Program-made: the position numbers and the translations under genes | Assembly: GCA_964390625.1 (NCBI GenBank) | Contig: CAYMID010000036.1 | Span: 1 to 6,405 of the forward strand | Reading direction: 5' to 3' | Length of the DNA: 6,405 nt | From: 2-12-FULL-41-16 sp964390625 | GTDB lineage: Bacteria > Patescibacteriota > Patescibacteriia > Magasanikbacterales > UBA922 | Notes under the pieces: generated by a model | The model's input: the letters and a program-made list of their open reading frames with translations, nothing else | The model's database searches: none | Told to the model about the DNA's origin: nothing | Part shown: in pieces, positions 1 through 5,500 of the stretch | Layout of the letters: every line of letters starts with the position of its first letter | Numbering within the stretch: the stretch's first letter is position 1

Positions 1-29
1 GTTTTGGTAAATAACTGAGATTGACGCAT
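1..29 (-). CDS. proS: Probable prolyl-tRNA synthetase, N-terminal start only (partial)
   Basis: An ATG at 29 reads MRQSQLFTK and then runs off the window edge. This opening peptide closely resembles the usual start of bacterial-type proline--tRNA ligases in Patescibacteria, which begin MRQS-LFTKT. The enzyme charges tRNA-Pro with proline in the cytoplasm. Only nine codons are visible, so no catalytic motif can be checked and the call rests on the start peptide alone. The ATG follows the stop of the membrane-protein gene after 3 bases (30-32), matching the tight spacing seen throughout the window. No Shine-Dalgarno sequence lies upstream, so translation is probably coupled or SD-independent. 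Confidence 0.55.
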
Positions 30-32
30 ATA

Positions 33-440
33 TTAAGATAGAATGGCCGAATTGGAATCGCGGCGTGGTTTGAGCGACATGGTAAACGCACTGGCCAGAA
101 TAAAGACGCCGACGAGAGTGAGACCGCTGACCCAGGTCAGATAGCCCTCGCCTTGGAGCCACAGGAGCGCGGTGCCACCTAGTGCAAGCCAGGCCGCGTC
201 GCGGAAGCTCTTTTGGACATAGCGGAATAGCGGCCAATCAGCCCGGTACCAGTAGTAGTACAGGCCAAACAGAATCAAGGACCAGGTCCCAACACTGGCC
301 AAAAACAAACTAACAAAGAAAAAACCAAGCCCAACCCAACTGGTCTCAAATGGGTCGACGTTAATCAAAACGTAAATCCACGACAACCAACACAGGGTCG
401 TGGCCAGGGCCATGGTGGCTAAGTAGTAACGCAGATTCAT
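33..440 (-). CDS. Small four-helix membrane protein, function unknown
   Basis: I do not recognise a named family for this 135-residue protein. It shows about four hydrophobic segments, near residues 6-27, 35-62, 81-96 and 101-120, so it should be an integral membrane protein. The loop at 63-80 (YWYRADWPLFRYVQKSFR) and the tail at 124-127 (KPRR) are rich in Arg/Lys. By the positive-inside rule this suggests both termini are cytoplasmic. It is rich in Trp, Tyr and Leu and has no visible catalytic or metal-binding motif. The ATG lies 2 bases after the stop of the DciA-like gene and has no Shine-Dalgarno sequence, so translational coupling is likely. Its stop is 3 bases before the probable proS start. 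The gene is real by its clean hydrophobic pattern and its operon fit; the function is open. Confidence 0.8.
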   Translation of the reverse strand: MNLRYYLATMALATTLCWLSWIYVLINVDPFETSWVGLGFFFVSLFLASVGTWSLILFGLYYYWYRADWPLFRYVQKSFRDAAWLALGGTALLWLQGEGYLTWVSGLTLVGVFILASAFTMSLKPRRDSNSAILS

Positions 441-442
441 AA

Positions 443-739
443 TTACGCAAGATACCGAATGCGATCAACGTCATTTTTACCCAGACGCTCGTTCATTTTG
501 GCCACAATTTCGGCCTGGTTAAGGCGAATTTCTTGGGCAATGGCCGAATTGGCGCAGCTAACCGTGAGGGTCCGATTTTTGAGGAACAATGGCTTGGCCT
601 GGCTGGATAATTCACCAAATAAACCAGCCAAAACTGATTCGGCAATGGCCACAATTTCGGCTGATTCTAGCTGTTTAGCCAAGGGGGCGTTGCGGCCCAG
701 TTTGTCCTTTAGCGCGTCTCCGAGCGGAGTAAATGGCAT
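443..739 (-). CDS. DUF721 / DciA-like protein (putative replicative helicase operator)
   Basis: This 98-residue protein has the layout of the DUF721 (DciA) family. A helical N-terminus (about 1-45) is followed by a short KH-like alpha/beta unit: strand-turn-strand FLKNRTLTVSCANSAIAQEI around 52-71, helix 72-86, and a last strand DVDRIRYLA at 90-98. In other bacteria DciA helps the replicative helicase DnaB engage single-stranded DNA at the origin, where DnaC/DnaI-type loaders are absent. This copy is minimal, carrying the core domain and no extra disordered tail. The start is the ATG 49 bases after the uvrD-like stop; an AGGGA at about 13 bases upstream is too distant to be a standard ribosome site. 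It lies between the helicase-nuclease and the membrane-protein gene. The family assignment is by recognised pattern; the role as a DnaB loader in this lineage is inferred. Confidence 0.72.
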   Translation of the reverse strand: MPFTPLGDALKDKLGRNAPLAKQLESAEIVAIAESVLAGLFGELSSQAKPLFLKNRTLTVSCANSAIAQEIRLNQAEIVAKMNERLGKNDVDRIRYLA

Positions 740-759
740 AACGTCAATAATTCCCTACC

Positions 760-788
760 AGCGTATCATTTTTACCTAGGCGTTGCAA
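760..788 (-). promoter_or_regulatory. Weak candidate promoter before the DciA-like gene
   Basis: Between the uvrD-like stop and the DciA-like ATG, the minus strand reads TTGCAA (788-783), a 17-base spacer, then TACGCT (765-760) preceded by TGA. That gives 4/6 matches at -35, 3/6 at -10 (including the key T1, A2 and T6), plus an extended TGn. It would give a leader of about 13 bases. This is one of only two spacers over 30 bases in the window. The match is weak and may be chance. Confidence 0.22.
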
Positions 789-3110
789 CTAGCGCGCCCG
801 GAATTCACAAATCGACTTAAACTCGCAGTGGTCACAGACAAATTGGCTCGGTGTAGCCTGAAAATCACCACGCCGAATACGGTCAACAGTACTGGTAACC
901 TTGTCGCGCAAACGTTCGAGGTCCTCGGGCTTACCCTCGAATGACAGTGGGGTGGAATTTGTTAAGTAATAAAAGGTCAATTTTTTGGTGGGACCCAAGT
1001 TGCGATATTTTGGTAAAGTTTCGGTGGCAATTTGGTAAATCAATAATTGGTCCTTGTCATCCGTGACTAATTTTTCTTTTGGCTTGCCTGTCTTGTAATC
1101 AATAATGTGCAGCGACCCATCGGGCTCTTGGTCCAACCGGTCTATCTTGCCTTTGAGCACCGCGTCACCAATTTGAATTTTGAAACTATCTTCGAGGGCC
1201 AGTGGAATCGTCCAATTCCCCTGCTGCGCCGCGTAAAACTTTTTTAAAATGTCTCGGCCTTGTTCACGGTACAAATCGCGTCGTTTGGCATCCTCGTACC
1301 AATCATTAATGAATTTGTCTTCGTAAAGTGCAAGCAATTCGGATACAGGTGGCACCACCACTTCGCCCGAATCTTTGGTTGGCGCAGCGGCCGCAAACAA
1401 CGAACTTTGCTGGGCCGCATTTAATTCTTTGACACGTTCATAAAATGCTTGCAAAGTTAGGTGCAATGTTTGTCCAAAACTAAAGTGAGCCGCCCCTGGC
1501 GTCGGTAATTTAACTACGTGTTTTAGCTTGTAATAATAAGGGCATTTTAAATACCCCTCGATTTGCGAAAACGAAAATTCGCGCGGGGCCACATAATTGA
1601 CCGGGGCCGTGGTGGTGGGTGTAACTGGGGCGTGCGCGTCTTGTAACACGGCGGTGGCGGTGGCTTTTTTGGAGCGCGCAGGCGCACTGGCTAAACCAGC
1701 CTCGACCACAAACCGCGAAATCTTTTTGGCACGCGCACCACCATAATTTTCGGCACTGGTTAGGTATAACACATCACGTGCGCGTGTGGCCGCCACGTAA
1801 AATAAACGCCGTTCTTCTTGGTAATGTGCATCGCCAGTGGCGACTTGTTCGTGAATCAGAGCGGCGGGAATTTCCAAACCTTCGCCCCGGCGACGTGTTG
1901 GGAAGCGCTCCTCGACCATGTTCACTACAAACACGTATTTGAATTCCAAGCCTTTGGAACCATGCACACTCATAACTTGCACACCAGTGGCCGCGTCTTC
2001 GCCCTGATACATTGGTCCTTCCTCGCCAGCCTCGATTACACTATCTAAATATTCAATAAAGGCAGCCACGTGCGGATTGGCCGCCGTTGCCTCGAAGTCA
2101 GCCATGATTTCGAAAAATTGTTTGAGTTGGAAAATTTGGCGAATGGTGGCCGGGTCACCTGTGTGTTCGGCCTGGGCCAATGCTGCCAGGTAGCCCGAGC
2201 CTTCCAAAAAACGGTACAACAGCGTGGTTGGTTTGGCTGTTTTGCTTTCAGTCACCGCTGCACTAATCANNNNNNNNNNNNNNNNNNNNNNNNNNNNNNN
2301 NNNNNNNNNNNNNNNNNNNNNNNNNNNNNNNNNNNNNNNNNNNNNNNNNNNNNNNNNNNNNNNNNNNNNACGCACTAATTCGTATTGCGCCCAGTTTACG
2401 TCCTGGAATTCATCGACCACAATAAATTTGTACTGTTGCTGTAAAATTTCGCGCACACGTGGTCGTTCACGCAATAATTTGACCGTGTAAAAAATTAAAT
2501 CCCCAAAATCCAATCCACCGGCTTGCAACACTAAGCGATTGTAGTGGTGGTAGGCATTGGCGAGTTCGGTTAAACGCGAACGTTCATCAACAGTATCATC
2601 GCCGCTGTCGCGCGCTACCCCCTCGGCATATTCCAGATATTCGGCTGGCGCAATTAACTCATCTTTGCATTTAGAAAAATGTCGTAGCAAATCCGGAATA
2701 TATTTGGCTGGGTTGCCCAGTGGTCGATAGTAATCTAACCCAAGGTCGTAAATATTTTGCCGCAACAACAGCCAGGCCTCGGTTTCGGTCAGCACTGTGA
2801 ACTGACGCGGCAAACCAATTTCTAAAGCAAATTCTTGTAAAACACGTTGGCAAAATAAATGGAAGGTGGAGACAGTTAAATCGCTATAGCCCAAATTTAG
2901 GGCACTTTCCACGCGCTCGCATAATTCGGCAGCGGCTTTGTCTGTAAACGTTAGGCCTAACACTTGGTCTGGAGTGGCTAAACCACTTTTAATAATGTGC
3001 GCAACCTTTTCGGTCAGCACCGTGGTTTTGCCAGTCCCAGCCCCGGCCACAATCAAAAGTGGCCCATCGACATAGGCCACGGCCGCATGTTGTGCCTGAT
3101 TAAGCGCCAT
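789..3110 (-). CDS. UvrD/Rep-family (SF1A) helicase with C-terminal RecB-like Fe-S nuclease; interrupted by assembly gap
   Basis: This is a DNA helicase-nuclease, probably for double-strand-break end processing or repair. Residue numbers count the 100 Ns as 34 residues. The N-terminal motor shows the Q-motif LNQAQ (3-7), Walker A AGAGTGKTT (22-30), motif Ia LTFTDKAAAEL (53-63), motif Ib TVSTFH (79-84), DFGDLI (201-206) and Walker B VDEFQD (232-237). After the gap come motif V (VHGSKGLEF, 382-390) and motif VI (EERRLFYVAATRARD, 432-446). An Ala/Thr/Pro linker (472-508) leads to a PDDEXK_1 nuclease with H550, GKIDRLD (D657), IIDYKTGK (D671, K673) and the QLLIY motif (Q688, Y692). Four cysteines, C523 and C759/C762/C768 (CX2CX5C), match the AddB-type Fe-S clasp. 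Motifs III and IV and most of domain 2B are missing because they fall in the gap. The ATG sits 8 bases after the M50 stop and lacks a Shine-Dalgarno sequence. Confidence 0.93.
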   Translation of the reverse strand: MALNQAQHAAVAYVDGPLLIVAGAGTGKTTVLTEKVAHIIKSGLATPDQVLGLTFTDKAAAELCERVESALNLGYSDLTVSTFHLFCQRVLQEFALEIGLPRQFTVLTETEAWLLLRQNIYDLGLDYYRPLGNPAKYIPDLLRHFSKCKDELIAPAEYLEYAEGVARDSGDDTVDERSRLTELANAYHHYNRLVLQAGGLDFGDLIFYTVKLLRERPRVREILQQQYKFIVVDEFQDVNWAQYELVRXXXXXXXXXXXXXXXXXXXXXXXXXXXXXXXXXXISAAVTESKTAKPTTLLYRFLEGSGYLAALAQAEHTGDPATIRQIFQLKQFFEIMADFEATAANPHVAAFIEYLDSVIEAGEEGPMYQGEDAATGVQVMSVHGSKGLEFKYVFVVNMVEERFPTRRRGEGLEIPAALIHEQVATGDAHYQEERRLFYVAATRARDVLYLTSAENYGGARAKKISRFVVEAGLASAPARSKKATATAVLQDAHAPVTPTTTAPVNYVAPREFSFSQIEGYLKCPYYYKLKHVVKLPTPGAAHFSFGQTLHLTLQAFYERVKELNAAQQSSLFAAAAPTKDSGEVVVPPVSELLALYEDKFINDWYEDAKRRDLYREQGRDILKKFYAAQQGNWTIPLALEDSFKIQIGDAVLKGKIDRLDQEPDGSLHIIDYKTGKPKEKLVTDDKDQLLIYQIATETLPKYRNLGPTKKLTFYYLTNSTPLSFEGKPEDLERLRDKVTSTVDRIRRGDFQATPSQFVCDHCEFKSICEFRAR
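2270..2369. other. Assembly gap (100 Ns) inside the helicase gene
   Basis: Exactly 100 Ns separate the Walker B region from the distal part of the motor. A round 100 is the usual placeholder for a gap of unknown length. The reading frame happens to stay open across it, but 34 residues are far too few for the missing motifs III and IV and the 2B domain, so the true gap is probably several hundred bases longer. Confidence 0.97.
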
Positions 3111-3118
3111 AGCAGTAT

Positions 3119-3910
3119 TTATTTTTTAAACGGCGTAAACAATAACCAAGCCACGGCCGCATGTAGCGCCGCTAAACCAACCAGCAAAAACAAAATTATT
3201 GCCCCGACTGACAATCCGTATCTGATTGGTTCCAAAATACCAGTAATAGATTGACCCAAAAAAGCAGCCAACACATTGCTAACCAACAAAATAGCGATCA
3301 GGACAATTAAACCGTGAAAAATGGTGTGCAAATCTTTGCGACTAGGCGCACTATGCACGGCAATACTCAAGGCCGCATATTTAAACACCCAAAATTGCCA
3401 CATGTACCAGTGCGAGGCCTGCCACAATTTACTCAACCCCGTGCTCATGATGGGCCACAACGTAGTCACATCACCACGGTATGTACCCAAAATTTTTAAA
3501 GTCTCGCGTCCGCCCGGGGCCAAAAAAGCGAGCAGTGCCACAATCACCAGTGGGCCAAAAATTAACGGTGCCGCCCCAACAAACAAATTACCAAAGCGTT
3601 GGTAAATGCTTGAAACTTCGAATGAGTGTGTTACCTGTCCCAGCAATCCAGTTTCGCTGTGGGGCGAAAATAACGCGACTTTGTGAACCTTGTGGCGGAA
3701 TAATTTGGCAAAAAAATAATGCCCAAGTTCATGCACTGGTGTACCGAGCCACGCGGTAAAATACAAACTACGCCAACCCCAGGCATCAATATAATGACGG
3801 TGCACGGCGCGCTGCAACCATGACAAAACCACCGCTGATACAGCAATAAGCCCAAACAACCCAACCAATTGTTCCAACGAGGTTAGAATCGCTTGGACAA
3901 AAAAAGACAT
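3119..3910 (-). CDS. Membrane metallopeptidase of M50-like type
   Basis: This 263-residue protein is a polytopic membrane protein with a zincin motif, HELGH, at residues 60-64 (H60, E61, H64; bases 3719-3733). The motif lies in or beside a hydrophobic segment, as in site-2-protease-like M50 enzymes that cleave substrates within or near the membrane. Hydrophobic segments lie near 12-32, 47-68, 107-130, 168-186, 200-220 and 232-256. The classical second M50 motif (NxxPxxxxDG) is not visible. H185-SAPSRKD-L194, with D193, is the best candidate for a third zinc ligand, but that is inference. The frame stays open up to an ATG at 3976, but that start would overlap the zinc-ribbon gene by 65 bases and add a non-hydrophobic, basic leader. 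I chose the ATG at 3910, one base after the neighbour's stop, with only a weak GGA 9 bases upstream. Substrate unknown. Confidence 0.82.
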   Translation of the reverse strand: MSFFVQAILTSLEQLVGLFGLIAVSAVVLSWLQRAVHRHYIDAWGWRSLYFTAWLGTPVHELGHYFFAKLFRHKVHKVALFSPHSETGLLGQVTHSFEVSSIYQRFGNLFVGAAPLIFGPLVIVALLAFLAPGGRETLKILGTYRGDVTTLWPIMSTGLSKLWQASHWYMWQFWVFKYAALSIAVHSAPSRKDLHTIFHGLIVLIAILLVSNVLAAFLGQSITGILEPIRYGLSVGAIILFLLVGLAALHAAVAWLLFTPFKK

Positions 3911-3911
3911 A

Positions 3912-4196
3912 TTATTTTTTCCAACGACGTAAATCCGTGAGCATAGCAAACGCAACTTGCTCGGCCTCGGCAGCACTGAATTTAAGTTCGCGTTGCAAAT
4001 GGTCTACCGAACGACCGAGCATTTCGTCAAAGGTTAAGCCTGGTTCGGTAAAACCGCCTTCTTGAAAACAAAATTTGCAATATTCAGTCATGATTTGACC
4101 GCCTTGCAGCGTGCCATAAAATCCATCTTCTAGGGGCATGCCGCAACTTTGGCAGCGTGCTTGATTTGGTATTGGTTTGAAATCATTTAAGTCCAT
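3912..4196 (-). CDS. Small zinc-ribbon protein (PF12674-type putative zinc ribbon)
   Basis: This 94-residue protein opens with a Cys4 zinc ribbon: C15-x2-C18 (CQSCGMPL) and C40-x2-C43 (YCKFCFQEG), followed by GFTEPGLTFDEML. That order (CQSCGMPL, YCKFCF, then FTEP-LT-EEM) is the recognisable signature of the putative zinc ribbon family PF12674. The biochemical role of the family is not established. The remainder (about 54-94) is helical and ends in a basic RRWKK. Its start overlaps the end of the YgjP-like gene by 14 bases in another frame. It has its own strong promoter match inside that gene, which would give a leaderless or nearly leaderless mRNA. It is followed after one base by the M50-like gene, so the two are probably co-transcribed. 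Structure call is confident; function unknown. Confidence 0.85.
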   Translation of the reverse strand: MDLNDFKPIPNQARCQSCGMPLEDGFYGTLQGGQIMTEYCKFCFQEGGFTEPGLTFDEMLGRSVDHLQRELKFSAAEAEQVAFAMLTDLRRWKK

Positions 4197-4566
4197 AGGC
4201 CTTTATTATACTGAGGGCACGTGAAAAAGACAAACGCGGTTGCGCGTGGGCCCGCAGTGCGTGTTTACGGACCGCAAAATCTGGAATTGTTTGGGCAACT
4301 AGAGCCCAAAAGGCGCGGGAATGATTCATTTCACGGAGATGACAAACCTCGTGCACAATCACATAATCAACTAACTCGGGCGGAAGAAATAAGACCCGGT
4401 AATTAAAATTTAAATTACCGCGCCGCGAGCAACTCCCCCACCGGCTGGTCATGTCTTTGATTGTTACGCGTGCAAACGTGACATTGTATTGCGGCGCAAA
4501 GTACGCCAGTCGTTCCAGCACTAATTTTTTGGCACGCGCCCGGCAGGCCAAGAAATTCTGCTGCAT
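4183..4566 (-). CDS. YgjP/DUF45-type zinc metallopeptidase (M48-like)
   Basis: This 127-residue protein carries the YgjP-like metallopeptidase core (PF01863). The conserved SRWGSCS (41-47) precedes NLNFNYRVLFLPPELVDYVI (51-70), then the zinc site HEVCHLREMNH (72-82), with H72, E73, H76 and a third likely ligand H82, followed by SRAFW. It is expected to be a soluble zinc-dependent peptidase; physiological substrates in this family are poorly known. It is shorter than E. coli YgjP (about 167 residues), lacking the N-terminal beta-rich part, while the catalytic core is intact. The ATG is 2 bases after the trhO stop, with no Shine-Dalgarno sequence, so coupling to TrhO translation is likely. It ends in TGA and its last 14 bases overlap the zinc-ribbon gene. 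The final codons also hold that gene's promoter. Confidence 0.9.
   Translation of the reverse strand: MQQNFLACRARAKKLVLERLAYFAPQYNVTFARVTIKDMTSRWGSCSRRGNLNFNYRVLFLPPELVDYVIVHEVCHLREMNHSRAFWALVAQTIPDFAVRKHALRAHAQPRLSFSRALSIIKAYGLK
4205..4233 (-). promoter_or_regulatory. Strong internal promoter for the zinc-ribbon gene (near-leaderless)
   Basis: The minus strand reads TTGTCT (4233-4228), exactly 17 bases, then a perfect TATAAT (4210-4205). Eight bases later comes the ATG of the zinc-ribbon gene at 4196. A sigma70-type start 6-8 bases after the -10 box falls at about 4197-4199, giving a leader of roughly 0-3 bases. The promoter lies wholly inside the 3' end of the YgjP-like coding region. It could drive the zinc-ribbon, M50 and downstream genes apart from trhO-ygjP. 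Confidence 0.6.
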
Positions 4567-4568
4567 AG

Positions 4569-5462
4569 TTAGGCTGGTTGTAGAGCTAACTTTTTTTCAC
4601 GGCACTCGGCCGAACAATAACCACCCTCTTGGGCCACACAAGCGGCACAACACAAAATATGGCGCTTGCCACGACAATGAATAAAGGCACAGTCAATAAA
4701 GTTTTCGGTGGGTGCGTCACACAGTTCGCAGCGACCAACCACTTCGTGCTTTGGGTCAGTGACGTTAAAGCCCATGGTAATGCGGCCGTCGAACACGTAC
4801 AAAACGCCTTTGAAGTCTTCGTTCGGATATTTTTCCATGTAGGTCACAATGCCACCGTACAATTGGTACACATCGCTAAACCCGTTTTTGACCAAAAAGC
4901 CACTGGCCTTTTCGCACCGGACACCGCCCGTGCACACTGTGACCACAGTTTTGTCTTTTAACGACGCCAGTACGCCAACATTGTCGCGCAAATCACGGAA
5001 GTTTTTTAAATCTGGCAACAACGAACCCTCGAACCGGCCGACTTTGAACTCGTAATCATTGCGCATATCCACAATGTAGAATTCGCGTCCACTGTGAATC
5101 CACTCGTGTAATTCTTCGGCCTGAATGTATTTGCCAGTAGTTTCGGTTGGACTAAAGTCTTGTTCGCCCAAACCAAGGCTGACAATTTCCTTGCGCACTT
5201 TGACCGAAATTTTGGGGAAGGCCTGGCCAGTGCCTGGACTGCGCTTAAAGTGGATGTCGGCAAAACGGGGGTCAGCCTGCATGATTTTAATGTATTCCTC
5301 GGTTTTGGCAGTTTCGCCCTCGAGCGTGATGTTGATCCCCTCTTTAGCAATAATGCTGCGGCAGGTAAAACCAAACTCAGCGCACAAACGGCGCTGTTCG
5401 GCTGCCACGGCCTCGGGGTCTTCGATCGGGGTGTATTTGTAAAACAATAAAATTTGGTACAT
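4569..5462 (-). CDS. trhO: tRNA uridine(34) hydroxylase TrhO (rhodanese-like, YceA family)
   Basis: TrhO carries out the O2-dependent hydroxylation of wobble uridine 34 in certain tRNAs to 5-hydroxyuridine, the first step towards cmo5U or mcmo5U. All family parts are present in 297 residues. The N-terminal UPF0176 domain (about 1-95) includes KEGINITLEG (40-49) and HFKRSPGTGQAFPKISVKVR (71-90). The rhodanese domain has DMRNDYEFKVGRFEGS (132-147) and the active loop VCTGGVRCEKAS (176-187, with catalytic-type C177 and C183), then YGGI (202-205). The C-terminal cysteine-rich, zinc-finger-like tail has C245, C248, C258, C263, C271, C272, C275, C283 and C287. The ATG lies 34 bases after the lipoprotein stop. 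A TTGACA promoter overlapping that stop would make the transcript nearly leaderless. It is followed after 2 bases by the YgjP-like gene. Confidence 0.93.
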   Translation of the reverse strand: MYQILLFYKYTPIEDPEAVAAEQRRLCAEFGFTCRSIIAKEGINITLEGETAKTEEYIKIMQADPRFADIHFKRSPGTGQAFPKISVKVRKEIVSLGLGEQDFSPTETTGKYIQAEELHEWIHSGREFYIVDMRNDYEFKVGRFEGSLLPDLKNFRDLRDNVGVLASLKDKTVVTVCTGGVRCEKASGFLVKNGFSDVYQLYGGIVTYMEKYPNEDFKGVLYVFDGRITMGFNVTDPKHEVVGRCELCDAPTENFIDCAFIHCRGKRHILCCAACVAQEGGYCSAECREKKLALQPA

Positions 5463-5471
5463 AGGGCCGTA

Positions 5472-5500
5472 ATTGTGCCAGTTTTGGGGCCTTTTGTCAA
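5472..5500 (-). promoter_or_regulatory. Promoter for trhO (near-leaderless)
   Basis: The minus strand has a perfect TTGACA (5500-5495), a 17-base spacer, then CACAAT (5477-5472; 4/6 to TATAAT). Nine bases follow before the trhO ATG at 5462. The predicted transcript start is about 1-3 bases from the ATG, and no Shine-Dalgarno sequence is present. The -35 box overlaps the TGA stop of the lipoprotein gene. Confidence 0.5.

Noticed and set aside
441..460. TATCTT 8 bases before the membrane-protein ATG as a third near-leaderless promoter
   Set aside because: No -35-like hexamer lies at 16-18 bases, and the hexamer is part of the DciA coding end (RYLA). It is too weak to list as a site.
459..779. 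Plus-strand open frame of 106 codons antisense to the DciA-like gene
   Set aside because: It mirrors the coding strand of a recognisable protein, has no family-like composition and no start signal. It is a shadow frame.
3911..3976. N-terminal extension of the M50-like protein starting at the ATG at 3976
   Set aside because: It would overlap the zinc-ribbon gene by 65 bases and add a basic leader. The ATG at 3910 follows the neighbour's stop by one base and begins directly with a short lead into the first membrane segment.
5463..5496. Possible terminator between the lipoprotein gene and trhO, using the two GGCC blocks
   Set aside because: The arms pair over only 4-5 bases with a 19-base loop and no T-run follows. 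The region is better explained as the trhO promoter.
5006..5500. Minus-strand open frame of 164 codons overlapping the start of trhO in another frame
   Set aside because: It is rich in Pro, Lys, Ser and Arg with no recognisable domain, while the other frame gives a full TrhO with every motif. It is a shadow frame.
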